A stretch of DNA of 64,000 nucleotides from Streptomyces sp. BK208. GTDB taxonomy: Bacteria; Actinomycetota; Actinomycetes; Streptomycetales; Streptomycetaceae. Position numbers and translations under genes: made by a program. Below are positions 8,487 through 16,783 of this stretch, one piece after another. Where the stretch lies: contig NZ_SOAV01000001.1 in assembly GCF_004364245.1 (NCBI RefSeq), positions 868,001-932,000 of the forward strand. The letters are read 5' to 3'. A model generated the notes under the pieces. It ran no database searches and was not told the origin of the DNA. It was given only the letters and a program-made list of their open reading frames with translations. Numbering within the stretch: position 1 is the first letter of the stretch; every line of letters begins with the position of its first letter.

Positions 8487-9186
8487 TCCGGCGCACGGCC
8501 CACTTGCCGAGGAACGCGCCGGGCACCACGAACACGACCAGCACCGCGTCGAGCAGCAGCGAGCGGCCGTCGATCAGGCCGAGGCCCGCGCTGAAGGGCA
8601 GCTTGGAGACGTTGACGATCAGGAAGAAGAACGCCGACGTGCCCAGGAAGCCGAGTTTCCTGAACCCCGCGGACAACAGGTACAGCGACATCACCGGGCC
8701 GCCCGCGTTGGCGACCATCGTGGTGAACCCGCCGAGGACGCCGTACGAGCGGGCCTTCACGCGCCCGGTGCGCGAGGCGGCCTCCTCCGGCTGCTCGGCG
8801 GAGTCGGCCTGCCGCCGGCGCCACATGGTCACCCCGGCCATGAACAGCAGGATCACGCCGATCGACGTGCGGACGGCGGCGTCGTCGGCCCACACCAGGA
8901 AGACGGTGCCGACGACGACGCCCACGCCGACCGCGGGGAACAGCCGCCACAGCGTGGGCCAGTGGGCGTGGCGCCGGTAGGTGAGGACGGCGAGGACGTC
9001 ACCGGCGATCAGGACCGGCAGCAGGATGCCGGTGGAGGCGCGGGCCGGCAGGACCGCGGCGAAGATGGCGAGGCTGACCGTGTTGGCCCCGCTCACCGCG
9101 GTCTTGGAGAAGCCGACGAGCAGGGCCGCGAAGGCGAGGGCGGCGAATTCCCAGCCGGTGAGGTGCGAGAGCGAGATGGTGTCCAT
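8413..9186 (-). CDS. TauE/SafE (TSUP) family sulfite exporter-like permease
   Basis: The 257-residue protein has about eight membrane segments in two halves. Each half carries the family's Gly-rich turn: [14 protein letters not shown] near the N-terminus and [22 protein letters not shown] in the second half. The family moves sulfite, sulfoacetate or other small organic anions; the substrate is not predictable here. It is convergent with the MFS gene (74-bp overlap) and lies 63 bp downstream of the acyl-CoA ligase gene in the same direction. Confidence 0.88.
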   Translation of the reverse strand: MDTISLSHLTGWEFAALAFAALLVGFSKTAVSGANTVSLAIFAAVLPARASTGILLPVLIAGDVLAVLTYRRHAHWPTLWRLFPAVGVGVVVGTVFLVWADDAAVRTSIGVILLFMAGVTMWRRRQADSAEQPEEAASRTGRVKARSYGVLGGFTTMVANAGGPVMSLYLLSAGFRKLGFLGTSAFFFLIVNVSKLPFSAGLGLIDGRSLLLDAVLVVFVVPGAFLGKWAVRRINQLLFERLVIAATVVGGLQLLLA

Positions 9187-9248
9187 TGCGGGGACCGATG
9201 CTATGCGGGCCCGGCCGGTGCCGTGAGCGCCGTCTCGCCCCTTGATCC

Positions 9249-10772
9249 TCAGCGGTCCGTGTACGCGGCCCTCAGCTCCCGCTTGAGCACCTTCATGCTC
9301 GGCCCGAGCGGCAGCTCGTCGGCGAACTCGACCCGGCGCGGGTACTTGTGCCGCCCGAGGTGCTGCTTGGACCACTCGGTGATCGCGGCGGCGTCCGGCG
9401 TGGCGTCCGGTGTCGTACCGGGGGCGCGTACGACCACCGCGCAGACCTCCTCGCCGTGCAGTTCGTCCGGGAGTCCGATGACGGCGACCTGGGCGATGCC
9501 GGGGTGGCGCATCAGCACCTCCTCGACCTCCCGGGGGTAGACGTTGTAGCCGCCCCGGATGATGACGTCCTTCTTCCGGTCGACGATCCTGAGGAACCCG
9601 TCCTCGTCCTTGGTGCCCAGGTCCCCGGTGCGGAACCAGCCGTCGACCAGCGCCTGCGCGGTGGCCTCGGGGCGGCCGAGGTAGCCGGAGAAGACGTTGT
9701 GCCCGCGGACCACGACCTCGCCCAGCTCGCCGGCCGGCAGCAGCTCCACCGCGTGCTCGACCTCGGCGCGGGCGATCTCCACGTCCACGCCCCACAGCGG
9801 GTGGCCGATGGTGCCGGGCCTGGCGCCGAACACCGGCTGGTTCACGGACGCCGCCGGAGAGGTCTCCGACAGCCCGTACCCCTCGTAGATCCTGGCCCCG
9901 AACGCCTCCTCGAACCGTTCGAGGACGGCGACCGGCAGGGAGGCGCCGCCGGAGACGCACACCCGCAGCTCGGGCAGGGCTTCGGCGGCGGCCGCCGCGG
10001 CGGCGAGGGCGACGAACATGGTGGGCACCCCGTGGAAGGTGTTGACCTTCTCCCTCACCATCAGCTCGATGGCGCGCGCCGCGTCGAAGCGCGGCAGCAG
10101 CACGAGGGTCGCGCCCGCCCGCCAGGTGGAGTTCAGGGAGACGGTCTGGCCGAAGGCGTGGAAGAGCGGCAGCGCGCCGAGCGCCACGTCGTCGGGCCGG
10201 ATGTCGTTGGCGTCGAAGGCGTTGACCGTCGCGTTCATCACCAGGTTGAAGTGGCTGAGCACGGCGCCCTTGGGGACGCCGGTCGTGCCGCTGGTGTAGA
10301 AGACGACGGCCGGGTCGTCGGCGTCGCGGGTGACGTAGGTGGGCAGGGGTTCGGCGTCCGCGGCGAGCTTGCCGAACTCGTCGCCGAGCGTGACCATCCG
10401 TACGCCGGTCTCCCGCGCCGCGGCCGCTCCGGTCTCCGCCTGCGCCGGATGGCACAGCAGCAGGGTGGCGCCGCTGTCGCGCAGGACGTGCTCGACCTCG
10501 GCGGCCGACAGCAGCAGGTGCACGGGTACGACGACGGCACCGGCCGCGGCGACGGCGTAGTACGCCTGCGGGAACTCGGCGGTGTTCGGCGCCATCAGCG
10601 CCACCCGGTCCCCCGGCCGGACGTCCAGGCCGACGAGGGCACCGGCCTGGGCGCGGGCCCGCCGCCACACCTCGGCGAAGGTCAGCCTCAGGTCGCCCTC
10701 GACCAGCGCCTCCTTGTCGGGGCGGCGCCGGGCGTTCTCGGCGAGGATGGCGGCGACGGAGAGGGTTGCCAT
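9249..10772 (-). CDS. Acyl-CoA synthetase / AMP-dependent fatty-acid-CoA ligase
   Basis: This 507-residue ANL-family enzyme carries the P-loop YTSGTTGVPKGA, YEGYGLSETSP (A5), GWFRTGDLG, and RKKDVIIRGGYNVYPREVE with the hinge. The C-terminal catalytic Lys lies in SMKVLKREL. It activates a carboxylic acid, likely a fatty acid, as the acyl-AMP and then the CoA thioester. ATG 10772 has a GGAGCA site upstream. The thiolase gene lies 71 bp upstream in the same direction, so the pair is probably an operon for fatty-acid activation and beta-oxidation. Confidence 0.88.
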   Translation of the reverse strand: MATLSVAAILAENARRRPDKEALVEGDLRLTFAEVWRRARAQAGALVGLDVRPGDRVALMAPNTAEFPQAYYAVAAAGAVVVPVHLLLSAAEVEHVLRDSGATLLLCHPAQAETGAAAARETGVRMVTLGDEFGKLAADAEPLPTYVTRDADDPAVVFYTSGTTGVPKGAVLSHFNLVMNATVNAFDANDIRPDDVALGALPLFHAFGQTVSLNSTWRAGATLVLLPRFDAARAIELMVREKVNTFHGVPTMFVALAAAAAAAEALPELRVCVSGGASLPVAVLERFEEAFGARIYEGYGLSETSPAASVNQPVFGARPGTIGHPLWGVDVEIARAEVEHAVELLPAGELGEVVVRGHNVFSGYLGRPEATAQALVDGWFRTGDLGTKDEDGFLRIVDRKKDVIIRGGYNVYPREVEEVLMRHPGIAQVAVIGLPDELHGEEVCAVVVRAPGTTPDATPDAAAITEWSKQHLGRHKYPRRVEFADELPLGPSMKVLKRELRAAYTDR

Positions 10773-10843
10773 GGGTGTTGCTCCGTTCCTTGCTGCGGCT
10801 CTGCAGAGGGTGGCTGGTGCGGGCGGGGTGGCTCGGGTACGTC

Positions 10844-12031
10844 CTAGTGGCGTTCGACGAGCACCGCGCTGCCCTGCCCCACGCCCACGCACATCGTGGC
10901 CAGCCCGCGGCCGGCTCCCGTACGGCGCATGCGGTGGAGCAGGGTGGTGAGGATGCGGGCGCCGGAGCAGCCGAGCGGGTGGCCCAGCGCGATGGCGCCG
11001 CCGGTGGGGTTGACCAGGCCGGGGTCGATGCCGAGCTGGTCGACGCAGGCGAGGGCCTGGGCGGCGAACGCCTCGTTGAACTCGGCCTCGGCGATGTCGC
11101 CGATGCTCCAGCCGGCCCGGGCGAGGACCTTGCGGGTGGCGGGGACCGGGCCGATGCCCATGACGTCCGGATGGACACCGGCCGAGCCGCCCGCGACGTA
11201 GCGGCCCAGCGACTCCAGACCGAGCTCGTTCAGTGCCTCCTCGCTGACCAGGAGGAGGCCGGCGGCCCCGTCGTTCATCGGGGAGGCGTTGCCCGCGGTG
11301 ACCGTGCCGCCGGGGCGGAAGACGGGCTTGAGGCGGCCCAGCTTCTCCAGGGAGGTGTCCTCGCGGACGCACTCGTCGGTGTCGACGACCACGCCGTCGG
11401 GGCGCTCGACGGGGAGGATCTCGTCGTCGAAGTGGCCGTTCTTGCGGGCCTCGGCGGCCAGACGGTGGCTGCGCAGGGCGAACTCGTCCTGACGCTCGCG
11501 CGGGACGCCGTACCGCCCGGCGACCTCCTCGGCCGTCTCCCCCATGGCCAGCAGGCCGTGCAGGTCCTTCATCGCCGGGTTGACCAGGCGCCAGCCGAGC
11601 CGGGTGTCGGCGGTCTCGATGCGGTGCGGCAGCGCCTCGTCGGGGCGGGGCAGCACGAAGGGGGCGCGGCTCATGGACTCGGAGCCGCCCGCCAGCACGA
11701 TGTCGGCCTCGCCCGCGGCGATGGTGCGGGCGGCGGTGGTGACGGCTTCGAGACCGGAGGCGCACAGCCGGTTCACGGTGGCGCCGGGCACGGTCTCGGG
11801 CAGGCCCGCGAGCAGGGCGGCCATGCGGGCGACGTTGCGGTTGTCCTCGCCTGCCTGGTTGGCGGCGCCCCAGTAGACGTCGTCGACGCGGGCCGGGTCG
11901 AGCGCGGGCACGTCGGCGACCAGGCCCCGGATCACCGCGGCGGCGAGGTCGTCGGGCCGCACGGTCGACAGGGAACCGCGCAGCTTGCCGATCGGGGTGC
12001 GGCGGGCGGCCGCGAAGTGGACGGGACGCAC
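10844..12031 (-). CDS. Thiolase (acetyl-CoA C-acyltransferase)
   Basis: The 395-residue enzyme shows the three thiolase blocks: the nucleophile Cys in NRLCASGLEAV, the His in GGAIALGHPLGCSGAR, and the second Cys in the C-terminal TMCVGVGQGSAV. It should cleave 3-ketoacyl-CoA to acetyl-CoA in beta-oxidation or an aromatic degradation path. The GTG start at 12031 is chosen for its AGGAGT ribosome site; longer upstream extensions lack one. It is first in an operon with the acyl-CoA ligase and divergent from an alpha/beta hydrolase. Confidence 0.9.
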   Translation of the reverse strand: MRPVHFAAARRTPIGKLRGSLSTVRPDDLAAAVIRGLVADVPALDPARVDDVYWGAANQAGEDNRNVARMAALLAGLPETVPGATVNRLCASGLEAVTTAARTIAAGEADIVLAGGSESMSRAPFVLPRPDEALPHRIETADTRLGWRLVNPAMKDLHGLLAMGETAEEVAGRYGVPRERQDEFALRSHRLAAEARKNGHFDDEILPVERPDGVVVDTDECVREDTSLEKLGRLKPVFRPGGTVTAGNASPMNDGAAGLLLVSEEALNELGLESLGRYVAGGSAGVHPDVMGIGPVPATRKVLARAGWSIGDIAEAEFNEAFAAQALACVDQLGIDPGLVNPTGGAIALGHPLGCSGARILTTLLHRMRRTGAGRGLATMCVGVGQGSAVLVERH

Positions 12032-12120
12032 GGGGGACTCCTGACCGTCGTCGCGCGGTCCGCCGGGCGGCGCACCGCCGCCGCGCCGGCCCACCGCGCA
12101 CCTTGATGAGCACTACCCTT

Positions 12121-12137
12121 AATTAGCACTGCTAGTT
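12121..12137. promoter_or_regulatory. Palindromic operator candidate in the thiolase / hydrolase divergent promoter
   Basis: TAGCACTGCTA is an 11-bp palindrome with a central base, flanked by A/T bases that extend it with one mismatch to 17 bp. It lies in the only AT-rich stretch of the region. Its size fits a TetR-type regulator of fatty-acid genes, but no such gene is adjacent. Confidence 0.45.
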
Positions 12138-12209
12138 TTAGACTATAGACCGCGGGACGGTGTCCTGGGAAGATCCCCCCGGGACCGTCACCGACGCGCC
12201 GGAGGAGAC

Positions 12210-13019
12210 ATGGCCGAGGCCCGCGAGCACACGCTGACCGGAACGCGGGGGCGGATCAGCGTCCGCGAGTGGCCCGCGCGGCGTCCCCGCTACGTCGCCC
12301 TGCTGGTCCACGGCTACGGCGAGCACTCCGGCCGCTACGAGGAGGTCGCCGGCGTCCTGACCGGCCACGGCGGCGCCGTCTACGCCCCGGACCACGCCGG
12401 GCACGGGCGCTCGGACGGCGAGCGGGTGGTGATCGAGGACTTCGAGGACGTGGTCACCGATGTGCACGCCGTGGCCGCACTCGCCCGCACCGCCCGTCCG
12501 GGCCTGCCGGTCGTCATGGTCGGGCACTCCATGGGCGGGCTCGTCGCCTCCCGCTACGCCCAGCGCCACCCCGGCGAGCTGACGGCCCTGGTGCTGTCGG
12601 GGCCCGTCATCGGCGACTGGGAGCTGCCGCGCCGGCTGCTGGCCCTGGAGGAGATCCCCGACACCCCGATCAGCCCGGCCTCGCTCTCCCGCGACCCGGC
12701 GGTGGGAGCGGCGTACGCGGCGGATCCGCTGGTCTGGCACGGGCCGATGAAGCGGCCGACCCTGGAGGCGTTCGAGCGGACGCTGGAGACCGTGGCCCAG
12801 GGCGGCGACGTCGGCCGGCTGCCGCTGCTGTGGGTGCACGGGGAGGACGACCGGCTGGTGCCGCTGCCCGGCAGCCGCCCCGGTGTCGAGCGGCTCAGCG
12901 GCGGGGACCTGACGGAACGGATCTACCCGGGCGCCCGGCACGAGCTGTTCAACGAGACCCATCGGGAGGAGGTGTTCGCGGACGTCACCCGCTTCCTGGA
13001 CGACGTGCTCGGCCGCTGA
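12210..13019 (+). CDS. Alpha/beta hydrolase, monoacylglycerol-lipase-like (serine aminopeptidase S33 fold)
   Basis: This 269-residue protein has the oxyanion strand LLVHGYGEHSGRY, the nucleophile elbow GHSMGG, an acidic residue in VHGEDDRLVP and the His in GARHELFNE. These are the full catalytic set of monoglyceride lipase-like hydrolases. No signal peptide is present, so it is cytosolic. The ATG follows a GGAGGAG site. Divergent expression from the beta-oxidation pair suggests release of fatty acids from glycerides for that pathway (inference). Confidence 0.86.
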   Translation: MAEAREHTLTGTRGRISVREWPARRPRYVALLVHGYGEHSGRYEEVAGVLTGHGGAVYAPDHAGHGRSDGERVVIEDFEDVVTDVHAVAALARTARPGLPVVMVGHSMGGLVASRYAQRHPGELTALVLSGPVIGDWELPRRLLALEEIPDTPISPASLSRDPAVGAAYAADPLVWHGPMKRPTLEAFERTLETVAQGGDVGRLPLLWVHGEDDRLVPLPGSRPGVERLSGGDLTERIYPGARHELFNETHREEVFADVTRFLDDVLGR

Positions 13020-13089
13020 CCGGCGCGGGCCGGGCCCGGGTCCGCGATGCCTCCGCCCGGGTTCCGGCGGGCGTTTGCCCCTGTGCCGC

Positions 13090-13428
13090 ATGGGCACCCG
13101 CGCCCCCATGGAGTGGTTGCGCCGCGCCGCCTGCGCGAACGAGGATTCCGATCTCTTCTTCCCGGTGGGGACCGTCGGACCCGCCCAGCGCGACACGGCG
13201 GCCGCCAAGCGGGTCTGCGCCAGATGCCCGGTGGCCTCCGAGTGCCTGGCGTTCGCCCTGCAGTCGGGGCAGACGTCGGGCGTGTGGGGCGGCACCGACG
13301 AGGCGGAGCGCACCGCCCTGCTCCGGCCGACCACGCGGCACGCACGTACGCACGACGGAACAAGGGACACCCCATGGCCGACGCCCTCGAACTCGACGCG
13401 TTGTGGGAGGACTTCCACCGCGTCGTGA
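13090..13428 (+). CDS. WhiB-like (Wbl) iron-sulfur regulatory protein
   Basis: The ~112-residue protein has the four Wbl cysteines: one in RRAACANED, then the C-x2-C-x5-C cluster in VCARCPVASEC. The turn GVWGGTDEAER follows. These ligate a 4Fe-4S cluster in Wbl proteins, which act with sigma factor to control development or stress genes. The start may be ATG 13090 or 13108. The C-terminal ~18 codons overlap the next gene by 55 bp in another frame. The tail after the Gly turn lacks the usual basic run and ends in low-complexity residues. Confidence 0.86.
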   Translation: MGTRAPMEWLRRAACANEDSDLFFPVGTVGPAQRDTAAAKRVCARCPVASECLAFALQSGQTSGVWGGTDEAERTALLRPTTRHARTHDGTRDTPWPTPSNSTRCGRTSTAS

Positions 13429-13712
13429 ACATGACCTCCGCGGAACTCGCGGACTGGCTCCGGGTGCGCGACTCCGGTGAACTGACCGAGCCGCTGCCCG
13501 ACGACGCCGGACCGCCGCTGGGCCGGCACGTCCTCGCGATCCTGCAGAAGCGGCGCACCGACCTCACGGAGGACGACCTGCGGGCGATGAGCGAGGTCGT
13601 GGAGACCGTCACCTCGCTGGCCGACCTGGAGAACGAACCCCGGGCCGACGACACCCGCCTGCGCCACCGGCTCATGACGGTCGGTCACGACCCGCTGAAG
13701 CCGCGGCCGTGA
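13374..13712 (+). CDS. DUF3140 domain protein
   Basis: The 112-residue protein is acidic and helical with ELDALWEDFHRVVNM near the start and RHVLAILQKRRTDLTEDDLRAM in the middle, as in DUF3140. The family function is unknown; members are small and sometimes described as DNA-binding. It starts inside the end of the WhiB-like gene, and its stop overlaps the GTG of the next gene by 4 bp. The three genes therefore look co-translated. Confidence 0.8.
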   Translation: MADALELDALWEDFHRVVNMTSAELADWLRVRDSGELTEPLPDDAGPPLGRHVLAILQKRRTDLTEDDLRAMSEVVETVTSLADLENEPRADDTRLRHRLMTVGHDPLKPRP

Positions 13713-14359
13713 CGGCCGGCCAGCGCGGGACCGTGCGCCGGCTCGTCGACGCGCACGGTCGGACGTACGCCGAGGAGGCGGGCATCCGGCTGAAGGACAC
13801 CCCGCAGCCGCTGTACCGGCTGCTGGTCCTCGCGCACCTGCTCAGCGCCCGCATCAGCGCGTCCATCGCGGTCGCCACCGCCCGTGCCCTCGGCGAGGCG
13901 GGGCTGCGCGACCCGCGCCGCATGGCCGGCGCCGACTGGCAGGAGCGGGTGGACGCGCTCGGCCGGGGCGGTTACCGGCGTTACGACGAGCGCACCGCCA
14001 CTCAGCTCGGCGACGCCGCCGAGCTGCTGACCGAGCGGTGGGGCGGCGATCTGCGCAGGCTGCGCGACGAGGCGGACGGTGACGTCGCCGAAGTACGGCG
14101 CCTGCTCCAGGAGTTCCCGGGGGTGGGGCCGACCGGCGCGGACATCTTCCTGCGGGAGGCCCAGCAGGTGTGGCCCGGGGTCTCCCCGTTCCTGGACCGC
14201 AAGGCCCTCCAGGGCGCCGGACGCCTCGGTCTGCCCGAAGACCCGGACCGGCTCCTGGCCCTGGCCGGAGACACCGACCCCGCCGTCCTCGCGGCCGCGC
14301 TGGTGCGCGCGGCGGTGGACAAGGCCGTGGCCGACGACACCCTCGACCACGCGGCCTGA
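13709..14359 (+). CDS. Endonuclease III-like (HhH) protein
   Basis: This 216-residue protein aligns in outline with HhH-GPD base-excision enzymes: LLVLAHLLSARIS near residue 35, then the helix-hairpin-helix FPGVGPTGADIFL near residue 140. The catalytic Lys of DNA glycosylases and the C-terminal iron-sulfur Cys motif are not seen. It may be a DNA-binding relative rather than an active glycosylase. The GTG start overlaps the DUF3140 stop (GTGA). Confidence 0.7.
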   Translation: MTAGQRGTVRRLVDAHGRTYAEEAGIRLKDTPQPLYRLLVLAHLLSARISASIAVATARALGEAGLRDPRRMAGADWQERVDALGRGGYRRYDERTATQLGDAAELLTERWGGDLRRLRDEADGDVAEVRRLLQEFPGVGPTGADIFLREAQQVWPGVSPFLDRKALQGAGRLGLPEDPDRLLALAGDTDPAVLAAALVRAAVDKAVADDTLDHAA

Positions 14360-14408
14360 CCCGAACACCCCCGGCCGCCGTAACGGACCGTCCTGACCTC
14401 CTGGCCGG

Positions 14409-14437
14409 CCCGCCCCGGCCGGCGGCTGGGGCGGGCT
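14409..14437 (+). terminator. Weak terminator-like hairpin after the HhH gene
   Basis: CCCGCCCC pairs with GGGGCGGG around an 11-13-nt loop, in the gap between the HhH gene and the lipoprotein gene. Confidence 0.35.
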
Positions 14438-14523
14438 CACCCGAACAGCCCCCTGCGCTGGTGCGCCCACGGCCCCGGTGATGCGCTGAGGACACCGTTT
14501 CCCGTCCCAGGAGGCATCCCGCG

Positions 14524-15272
14524 ATGAGCCGTCGTCCGTCCCACCCCGTCCGTCTCCTGGCCTCCGCCCTGGCGGCGGGCGCGCTGCTGACCACAGCGGC
14601 CTGCTCGGACGGCGGCGGGTCGGAGAGCGCCGCGGACACCGCCGCCGAACAGGCCGCCGTCGCCGAGCGGAACGCGGCGGAGCAGACGCCGAGCGGCTCG
14701 CCCACCGGCTCACCCACCGGTTCGCCCAGCGCCTCCCCCGGCACCCTCACCGAGTCCGGCGCCAAGGCCGCCCTGCTCACCGAGGCCGACCTGGAGGGCG
14801 ACTGGAACCAGGTCGGGGACGCGGACAAGTGGCGCGACCGGCTGCTCGTCGGCAAGGTCGACGTGTCCGACTTCCTCACCGCCAAGGCCGACGCCTCGGA
14901 CTGCCAGCAGCTCCTCGACGGGCTCTACCGAAGTGGATGGCCTCCCTGCCGCAGAAGTGCGACGAGTTCACCGCGACCGACTCCGGCGACAAGCGCACGG
15001 TCCAGGTCACCGAGGCCTCGGTGCCCGACGTGGGCGACGCCCGCGAGGGCCTGCACGTGACCGTGCGGGGCGACACCGACGGCACCCCGGTCACGCTCAC
15101 CCTGGACGTCGCCGCCGTACGCGTGGGCACCTCCGCCCTCACCGTCACGGGGGGCGGCCTGGACGGCGGCCAGAGCTCCTCCGTGCAGCAGGGCGTACGC
15201 CAGGGCACCGAACGCCTGCAGACCGTCCTGGCCGGCAAGACCCCGTCGCCGCAGCCCGCGAACCTGGACTGA
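14524..15272 (+). pseudogene. Secreted lipoprotein gene interrupted by a 1-bp deletion
   Basis: The first ~135 codons encode a signal peptide with a lipobox ending TTAAC, a Ser/Pro/Gly linker with repeated GSPT units, and a folded start up to DCQQLLDGLY. The reading frame then fails. The coding pattern resumes one frame over with KWMASLPQKCDEF and runs to PQPANLD at 15272. Restoring one C in the CC at 14928-14929 joins them as GLYPKWMASLP, giving a continuous ~250-residue lipoprotein. As written, the gene would end early at 15060. It is either a real pseudogene or a sequencing error. The domain itself is not one I recognise. Confidence 0.75.
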
Positions 15273-15381
15273 CCCGGCCGGGCTCCACCGCGTCGTGCGC
15301 ACATCCGGCGAAACCCGGACAGCGTGATCACCGGACGGCACAATGGTCCGCGACGGACGGCGCACGCGAAGGAGCCGAGAC

Positions 15382-16782
15382 GTGAGCGACAGCGACCCCG
15401 TGCCCGGCGGGCGTCCCGGCGAGGCCGAGCGGGCCACCGCGCTGAGCAGCGAGCTGACCGGGCAGGGCGTGCACGGCGTGGTGCTGGCGTACGTCGACAC
15501 GGCCGGGATCACCCGGGTGAAGACCGTGCCCACCGCGAAGCTCGCCTCGGCAGCGGCCTGGGGCGTCGGCATGTCGCCGGTGTTCGACACCTTCCTGGCC
15601 GACGACTCGATCGTCGCCACCGACGTCCTCGGCTCTCCGGACGGCGACCTGCGCCTCTACCCCGACCTCGACCGGCTGACCGTGCTGGCGGCGCAGCCCG
15701 GCTGGGCGTGGGCCCCGGTCGACCGGCTCACGCAGGAGGGCGCGCCGCATCCGGCGTGCGGACGCACCGTCCTGCGGCGGACCGTGGCCGGGGCCGCCGA
15801 GCGGCACGGCATCTCCTTCAAGGCCGCCGTCGAGGTCGAGTGGTCCGTGGGCCGGGGCGACGCGGACGGCGACGCGTTCGTCCCGGCCGTGTCCGGACCG
15901 GCGTACGGGGCCGTCCGGCAGGTCGAGCTGAGCGACTGCGCCGCCGACCTGCTGGCGGCGCTCGCGGCGCAGGGCGTGGACGTCGAGCAGTTCCATCCCG
16001 AGTACGCGGCGGGGCAGTTCGAGATCTCGGTGGGCGCGCTCGACCCGGTGGCGGCGGCCGACCACAGCCTGCTGGTGCGGCAGACGATCCGGGCCGTGTC
16101 GATGCGGCACGGGCTGCGCGTCTCCTTCGCCCCTGCGGTCGCCGGGGAGGGCGTGGGCAACGGCGGGCACCTCCACCTCTCCGCCTGGCGCGACGGGACG
16201 AACCTCCACGCGGGCGGTGCGGGCAGGTACGGCATGACCGCCGAGGCCGAGTCCTTCGTGGCCGGGGTCCTCGGTCACCTGCCCGCGCTCACCGCGATGA
16301 CCGCGCCGAGCCCCGCCAGTCGTCTGCGGCTGCGCCCCTCGCAGTGGGCGGGGGTGTTCACCGCCTGGGGCCGGGAGACGCGCGAGGCGGCGCTGCGGAT
16401 CGTCACCGGCACCGCCGGGATCCGCGGCCGCGCGGCCAACCTGGAGGTCAAGCCGGTCGACCTCGCCGCCAACCCGTACCTCGCCCTCGCCTCGGTGATC
16501 GCCGCCGGCCTCGACGGGATCGTCTCGTCCACGCCCCTGCCCGAGGAGACCACCGGCGACCCGGCCCGGCTGGACCCGGCCGGCGCGGCGGCCCGGGGCG
16601 TGCGGCGGCTGCCGGTCGGCCTCGCGGAGTCGGTGGAGGCGTTCCGCGCCGACGACGTGCTGCGCGAGGCGCTGGGCGGGGTGCTGGCCGACGCGGTGAT
16701 CGCCGTACGCCTGGGCGAGGCCGAGGCGGCCGAGGGGCTGGACGACGACGGTGTGGCGGCGGCCTACCGCTGGAAGTACTGA
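15382..16782 (+). CDS. Glutamine synthetase-like enzyme (gamma-glutamyl-amine ligase type)
   Basis: The 466-residue protein has the glutamine synthetase fold: an N-terminal beta-Grasp region starting VVLAYVDTAGITRVKTVP, FKAAVEVEW with the metal-binding Glu residues, EQFHPEYAAGQFEIS, NGGHLHLSAW, and the C-terminal LRLRPSQWAGV and GRAANLEVKP. Actinomycetes carry several such GlnA-like enzymes that ligate glutamate to amines such as polyamines or ethanolamine rather than ammonia. The substrate here is not known. GTG 15382 has an AAGGAG site. The amidohydrolase gene follows after 1 bp, so the two form an operon. Confidence 0.85.
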   Translation: MSDSDPVPGGRPGEAERATALSSELTGQGVHGVVLAYVDTAGITRVKTVPTAKLASAAAWGVGMSPVFDTFLADDSIVATDVLGSPDGDLRLYPDLDRLTVLAAQPGWAWAPVDRLTQEGAPHPACGRTVLRRTVAGAAERHGISFKAAVEVEWSVGRGDADGDAFVPAVSGPAYGAVRQVELSDCAADLLAALAAQGVDVEQFHPEYAAGQFEISVGALDPVAAADHSLLVRQTIRAVSMRHGLRVSFAPAVAGEGVGNGGHLHLSAWRDGTNLHAGGAGRYGMTAEAESFVAGVLGHLPALTAMTAPSPASRLRLRPSQWAGVFTAWGRETREAALRIVTGTAGIRGRAANLEVKPVDLAANPYLALASVIAAGLDGIVSSTPLPEETTGDPARLDPAGAAARGVRRLPVGLAESVEAFRADDVLREALGGVLADAVIAVRLGEAEAAEGLDDDGVAAAYRWKY

Positions 16783-16783
16783 G

